A stretch of 64,000 nt of DNA from Sphingomonadales bacterium 12-68-11 (GTDB taxonomy: Bacteria > Pseudomonadota > Alphaproteobacteria > Sphingomonadales > Sphingomonadaceae). Position 1 is the first letter of the stretch. The number at the start of each line of letters is the position of its first letter. The notes beneath the pieces are model-generated. The model did not search any database. It worked only from the letters and a program-made list of their open reading frames with translations, and was not told the DNA's origin. Positions 60,928-64,000 of this stretch are shown in pieces. The DNA lies in the NCBI GenBank assembly GCA_002279825.1, contig NCCV01000005.1:216476-280475 (forward strand), in the 5' to 3' direction. The position numbers and the translations under genes were made by a program.

Positions 60928-62500
60928 AGCCTGCCAGCGCGGCGAGGGGGCCGATGCCGCGCCGCTCGCGCTGATCGCCGAGACCGCGCAGGGCCTGCGC
61001 ATCGCCGCCGCGAACGACGCGGGACTGGCGGCGGGCGCCGTGCCGGGCATGATGCTGGCCGATGCGCGCGCGGTGTGCCCCGCGCTGGCGGTCGGGCCGA
61101 GCGATCCGGGCGGCGACCGCGCGTTCCTCGAACGGCTGGCGCTATGGGCCCGGCGCTGGGGGCCGTGGGCGGCGGTGGACGAGCCTGATGGACTGTGCGT
61201 CGACGTCACCGGGGCCGCCCACCTGTTCGGCGGCGAGGCGCGGCTGCTGGCCGACGTTGAGGCCGGCTGCGCGGCACGGGGGCTGGCGGCGCGGATGGCG
61301 ATCGCCCCGACCGCGGGGGCCGCCTGGGCTTTGGCACGCTACGGCGCCGAGCGGGCGATTCTCGATTCCTTCTCTCCTTCGTCATTGCGAGCGGAGCGCA
61401 GCACTCCAGGGCATCACGCGGGACGCCCTGGAGTGCTGCGGGGCCTCTCCCCTCGCAATGACGAAAGAATCTCTGAGGCTCTGGCCGATCTCCCGGTGGC
61501 CGCCCTCAGGCTCGATGGTGCGGCGCTGCTGGTGCTGCGCCGGCTCGGGCTCAAGCGGCTGGGGGACTTGCACGGCATCGGGCGCGATGCGCTCAAGCGC
61601 CGCTTCCGCGACCGCTCGCCCGATGCCAATCCGCTGCTGCGGCTCGACCAGTTGCTCGGCCGCCGGCCCGAGCCGCTGCTCCCGGTGATCGCGGTGTCCG
61701 CTCCGTTGGTGCAGCGCCGCCTGCTCGAACCGATTCGCTATAGAGAACTGCTCGACCGGGTCGTGGCCGACCTGGCGGCGGATATGGAGCACGCGCTGGA
61801 GGCGCGCGGGGCAGGCGCCCGGCGGCTTGAGCTGGGACTCTGGCGAGTCGACGGCGACGCGGCGTTCCGCACGCTCGAGTTGGCCGCCGCGACACGCGAG
61901 GCGGCGCATATCGCGCGGCTGTTCGCGGCCCGGCTCGACGATGTCGAAGCCGGCTTCGGGATCGAGCTGGCGCGGCTACGCGCGACCTGGACCGAGCCGC
62001 TGGCGTGCGAACAGGGCGCTCTCGGTAGCGCTGGGGAAGAGCAGGGCACTTCGCTGGCGGTGTGCATCGACCGGTTGTCGGTGCGGCTGGGGGCTGCGGC
62101 GGTGCGGCGTCCGGTGGCTCACGCCAGCCACATCCCCGAGCGCGCGCAGCGCTGGCAGGCGCCGCTTGAGCCCGACGCTCCCGAGCAGGAGCAAATGATG
62201 TTCCATGCCCGGCCGCTCAAGCTGCTTGACCGCCCCGAGCCGATAGAAGTGCTCTATGCCACGCCCGACGGCTATCCGCGGCAGTTCCGCTGGCGCGCGG
62301 GTCTGCACGAGGTGGTCAGAGTCGCCGGGCCCGAGCGGATCGCGCCCGAATGGTGGCGCCAGAAAGGCAGCGCGCGCCTGCGCGATTACTACCGGGTCGA
62401 GGATTCGGTGGGCCGGCGGTATTGGATCTACCGGCATGGGATCGCCGGCGACGGGCGCGGCGGACCCCCGCTGTGGTACCTGCAGGGGCTCTACGCCTGA
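60830..62500 (+). CDS. imuB: ImuB, Y-family DNA polymerase-like protein
   Basis: The 556-residue protein is the catalytically inactive Y-family partner in the ImuABC mutasome. It has IMAIWLPRLAIDRWRL near 16-31, a palm-like region DEPDGLCVDVTGAAHLFGGE near 122-141, LPVAALRLDGAALLVLRRLGLKRLGDL (helix-hairpin-helix region), and a C-terminal RDYYRVEDSVGRRYWIYRHG. Alternative starts lie at 60848 and 60878. Residues about 183-212 are encoded by a palindromic insertion (61378-61465). A dnaE2 gene does not follow in this window. Confidence 0.87.
   Translation: MTNTGSMPASIPERRIMAIWLPRLAIDRWRLAEACQRGEGADAAPLALIAETAQGLRIAAANDAGLAAGAVPGMMLADARAVCPALAVGPSDPGGDRAFLERLALWARRWGPWAAVDEPDGLCVDVTGAAHLFGGEARLLADVEAGCAARGLAARMAIAPTAGAAWALARYGAERAILDSFSPSSLRAERSTPGHHAGRPGVLRGLSPRNDERISEALADLPVAALRLDGAALLVLRRLGLKRLGDLHGIGRDALKRRFRDRSPDANPLLRLDQLLGRRPEPLLPVIAVSAPLVQRRLLEPIRYRELLDRVVADLAADMEHALEARGAGARRLELGLWRVDGDAAFRTLELAAATREAAHIARLFAARLDDVEAGFGIELARLRATWTEPLACEQGALGSAGEEQGTSLAVCIDRLSVRLGAAAVRRPVAHASHIPERAQRWQAPLEPDAPEQEQMMFHARPLKLLDRPEPIEVLYATPDGYPRQFRWRAGLHEVVRVAGPERIAPEWWRQKGSARLRDYYRVEDSVGRRYWIYRHGIAGDGRGGPPLWYLQGLYA
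61378..61465. repeat. Palindromic element inserted in frame in imuB
   Basis: Outer 14-base arms (61378-61391 and 61452-61465) and inner 15-base arms (61398-61412 and 61425-61439) are perfect inverted complements, giving a nested hairpin of 88 bases. The outer motif TCGTCATTGCGAG is that of a widespread family of dispersed bacterial palindromes. It contributes a basic, Pro/Gly/Arg-rich stretch to the protein and keeps the frame open. Confidence 0.85.
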
Positions 62501-62512
62501 TCTCACAGAAAA

Positions 62513-62540
62513 GGGCCGCCCCGGCATCCCGGAGCGGCCC
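62513..62540. terminator. Bidirectional hairpin terminator
   Basis: Twelve-base arms GGGCCGCCCCGG and CCGGAGCGGCCC pair with one mismatch around CATC. It lies 12 bases after imuB and 21 bases after the convergent gene's stop, so it can end transcription from both sides. Confidence 0.7.
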
Positions 62541-62561
62541 GTCTCAGACTTCAATCTGATT

Positions 62562-63728
62562 TTACTGGCCGCCGCCGGCCGCGGCCTCTTCCTCGGTTGC
62601 CCGTTCGAGAGTCCCGGCCTGGTCGGCCGTGATGTAGTTGCGGACCTGCACGTTGCCTTCGTGGCAGGCGTATTCGAAGAACCCGTAATCGTCGTTGCGG
62701 GTCCAATCGAGCCGCGCGGTGAACGGCGCGGTGAACACTTCGGGATCCGAATAGGTCATCTCGTAGACGATCGAGTTCTCGCCCGTCATCGTCAGGCGCT
62801 CGACAACCTTGGCCTTCTCGCTGGTCGGGATGGTGTTGTTCGCCGGCACGCCCATCGTCGCCATGTTGAGCGGCGAGCCGTTGCGCGCGTAGGAATTGGT
62901 GGTCGCGCTGTCGCCCGCCACCAGGTTGGTCGTCTCGATGACCAGCGTATTGCCTTCCCACCAGCCGACGCTGTTGCCGAGATAGGCCTTTACTTCCTTG
63001 GGCCAGTGCTTCGGTTCGCCGCTGCGGATCGGGATCACGCGGCTGCCGAGCATTTCGAGCGCGATTGTGACGTAACCCGGCGCCTGATAGACGCGGATCC
63101 CGTTGTTGTAGCGGAATGGCAGCATCGAGGCCGGGAAGCCGCGCGTGATGCAGCGATCCCATGCGTCGAAATCGGTCACCCAGTTGAAGCGCGTGTTCGG
63201 CGTCCAGCTCGAGCGCCCGGCGCGGTACAGCGCCTGAGCCTGCGGGGTCATCGCCGGGAGCTGGCCGTTCGGCGGATCGACCACCAGATTGGTCCGGCGG
63301 CCCGACGAATCGGATTCGACCCAGTGGCCCATGCCGATCGTGCCGTTCTTGTCCTCGCGGGCATAGGCCGCATCGGACGAATTGGCCTGCTGCAGGCGGC
63401 GCGCGTATTCCTCTTCGGTCTGCCAAGCCCGGCCCTGCACGTTGGCGGGACGGTTCATCGGCAGGCTGGCGATGTTGTCGATCGGCCAGGTGCCGCGCAG
63501 GTCGGGATCGCCCCAAGACGTCTTCTTCGGCACGTAATCGGTCCGGACCGGCGGCATCGAGGTCAGATCTTCGGGCGCCGGCGGCAGCATGCCGGCCGGC
63601 ACGGGCGGCGGCGGAGGCTGGTTGGCACCCGGAGGGCCCGGCTGGGCGAGGGCGGCGCTCGAGCCGGCAAGGACAACGGCGAATGCCGCTGCGGCGGCGC
63701 ATTGGCGCAGGGCCGAACGATATCTCAC
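62562..63728 (-). CDS. Secreted protein of unknown function
   Basis: The 388-residue product starts at GTG 63728 with a signal peptide (MRYRSALRQCAAAAAFAVVLAG). A Pro-rich segment follows (GPPGANQPPPPPVPAGMLPPAPED), then a well-conserved-looking domain rich in Trp and Tyr (SWGDPDLRGTWPIDNIASLP, DAWDRCITRGFPASMLPFRYNNG, NSVGWWEGNTLVIETTNLVAGD, ARLDWTRNDDYGFFEYACHEGNVQVRNYI). I cannot name the domain. The final residues are acidic/Ala/Gly-rich. The upstream 150 bases contain a tandem repeat. Confidence 0.75.
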   Translation of the reverse strand: MRYRSALRQCAAAAAFAVVLAGSSAALAQPGPPGANQPPPPPVPAGMLPPAPEDLTSMPPVRTDYVPKKTSWGDPDLRGTWPIDNIASLPMNRPANVQGRAWQTEEEYARRLQQANSSDAAYAREDKNGTIGMGHWVESDSSGRRTNLVVDPPNGQLPAMTPQAQALYRAGRSSWTPNTRFNWVTDFDAWDRCITRGFPASMLPFRYNNGIRVYQAPGYVTIALEMLGSRVIPIRSGEPKHWPKEVKAYLGNSVGWWEGNTLVIETTNLVAGDSATTNSYARNGSPLNMATMGVPANNTIPTSEKAKVVERLTMTGENSIVYEMTYSDPEVFTAPFTARLDWTRNDDYGFFEYACHEGNVQVRNYITADQAGTLERATEEEAAAGGGQ

Positions 63729-63828
63729 GGGGGTGTGCTCCTCTCTCTCAGCGAACTTCGCTGTATCCGCGCGAGGGTATAGCCGCAGCCGTGGGCATTG
63801 GGAAAGCGTGAGTTTGTAACATCGCAGT

Positions 63829-63860
63829 TACATATCGCGGGGGGCGGGTACATATCGCGG
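63829..63860. repeat. Direct 12-bp repeat upstream of the secreted protein
   Basis: TACATATCGCGG occurs at 63829-63840 and again at 63849-63860, exactly 20 bases apart, preceded by GTAAC...GTTAC near 63817-63830. Two same-face sites about two helical turns apart fit a regulator binding pair. This lies about 100-130 bases upstream of the GTG start on the minus strand. Confidence 0.4.
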
Positions 63861-63881
63861 CGCGCGGGTGCGCGGACGCAA

Positions 63882-64000
63882 CTATGTTTCTGTGAGGCGC
63901 GGCATCAGCTCGACGAAGTTGCAGGGGCGGTTGCGGCTGTCGAGCTGCTCGGCGAGAATGCCGTCCCATCCGTCCCGGACCGCACCGTTCGATCCGGGCA
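63882..64000 (-). CDS. 3' end of an unidentified gene entering from the right edge
   Basis: On the minus strand an open frame runs from the window edge to a TAG at 63882-63884 and encodes about 39 residues ending [12 protein letters not shown], with an earlier [13 protein letters not shown] segment. The composition is coding-like and GC-rich. The family cannot be named from so little sequence. Confidence 0.5.
   Translation of the reverse strand, partial: PGSNGAVRDGWDGILAEQLDSRNRPCNFVELMPRLTET

Overview
The window is GC-rich chromosomal DNA from an alphaproteobacterium, most likely a member of the Sphingomonadales (Novosphingobium or Sphingomonas type). The gene content supports this: a PrsK/PrsR two-component pair, an ImuA/ImuB mutagenesis cassette, a zapA - 6S RNA - fthC - DUF2842 string, a sphingan-like exopolysaccharide (EPS) locus, and many GTG/TTG starts with 1- to 4-base stop/start overlaps. 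The assignment rests on gene families and synteny read by eye, not on a database search.

Layout. 1-1620: 2-oxoacid:ferredoxin oxidoreductase (end of the alpha gene, beta complete) with a small Cys-motif protein between the subunits. 1798-4326: a YdjM-type membrane protein, a cyclopropane-fatty-acid synthase family enzyme and a PilZ protein. 4380-27970: a large EPS locus. It holds dTDP-glucose dehydratase, an O-antigen-ligase-like protein, a fused chain-length regulator/tyrosine kinase and two unknown proteins. A long minus-strand run follows: a phosphodiesterase-like protein, gmd, a sugar C-methyltransferase, a flippase, a second GMD-like SDR, an FkbM-like methyltransferase, GT4, GT2, an AT-rich polymerase candidate and the priming glycosyltransferase. 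It ends with a beta-helix protein, a frameshifted sugar-dehydrogenase-like lipoprotein and the outer-membrane export lipoprotein. 28026-31271: an SDR, purF and UDP-glucuronate decarboxylase.

31457-33339 is a small decayed integrative element. It lies between an intact tRNA-Pro(CGG) gene and a 48-bp copy of that tRNA's 3' part, and carries an FkbM methyltransferase, two tiny overlapping frames and a broken tyrosine recombinase. 33450-47458 is mostly housekeeping: thyA, a branched-chain 2-oxoacid dehydrogenase operon (E1alpha, E1beta, E2), tRNA-Asp, wecB, DUF2842, fthC, 6S RNA, zapA, tkt, gap, a MOSC protein, pgk and thiE. 47510-51678 holds an L,D-transpeptidase and M23 peptidase pair, efp, an inositol-monophosphatase-family gene and tRNA-Leu. 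51883-55465 is the PrsK/PrsR pair with a 30-codon frame coupled to prsK. 55522-62500 has transporters, a TerC-like protein, panB and imuAB. The right end has a secreted protein of unknown function and an unidentified partial gene.

The most unusual sequence features are three long palindromic elements. One is intergenic, next to 6S RNA and fthC. The other two sit in frame inside protein-coding genes: the E2 linker of the 2-oxoacid dehydrogenase, and ImuB. The tRNA-bounded remnant element and the low-GC insertion inside the EPS locus are the clearest signs of horizontal transfer. No CRISPR array, rRNA gene or intact insertion sequence was seen.
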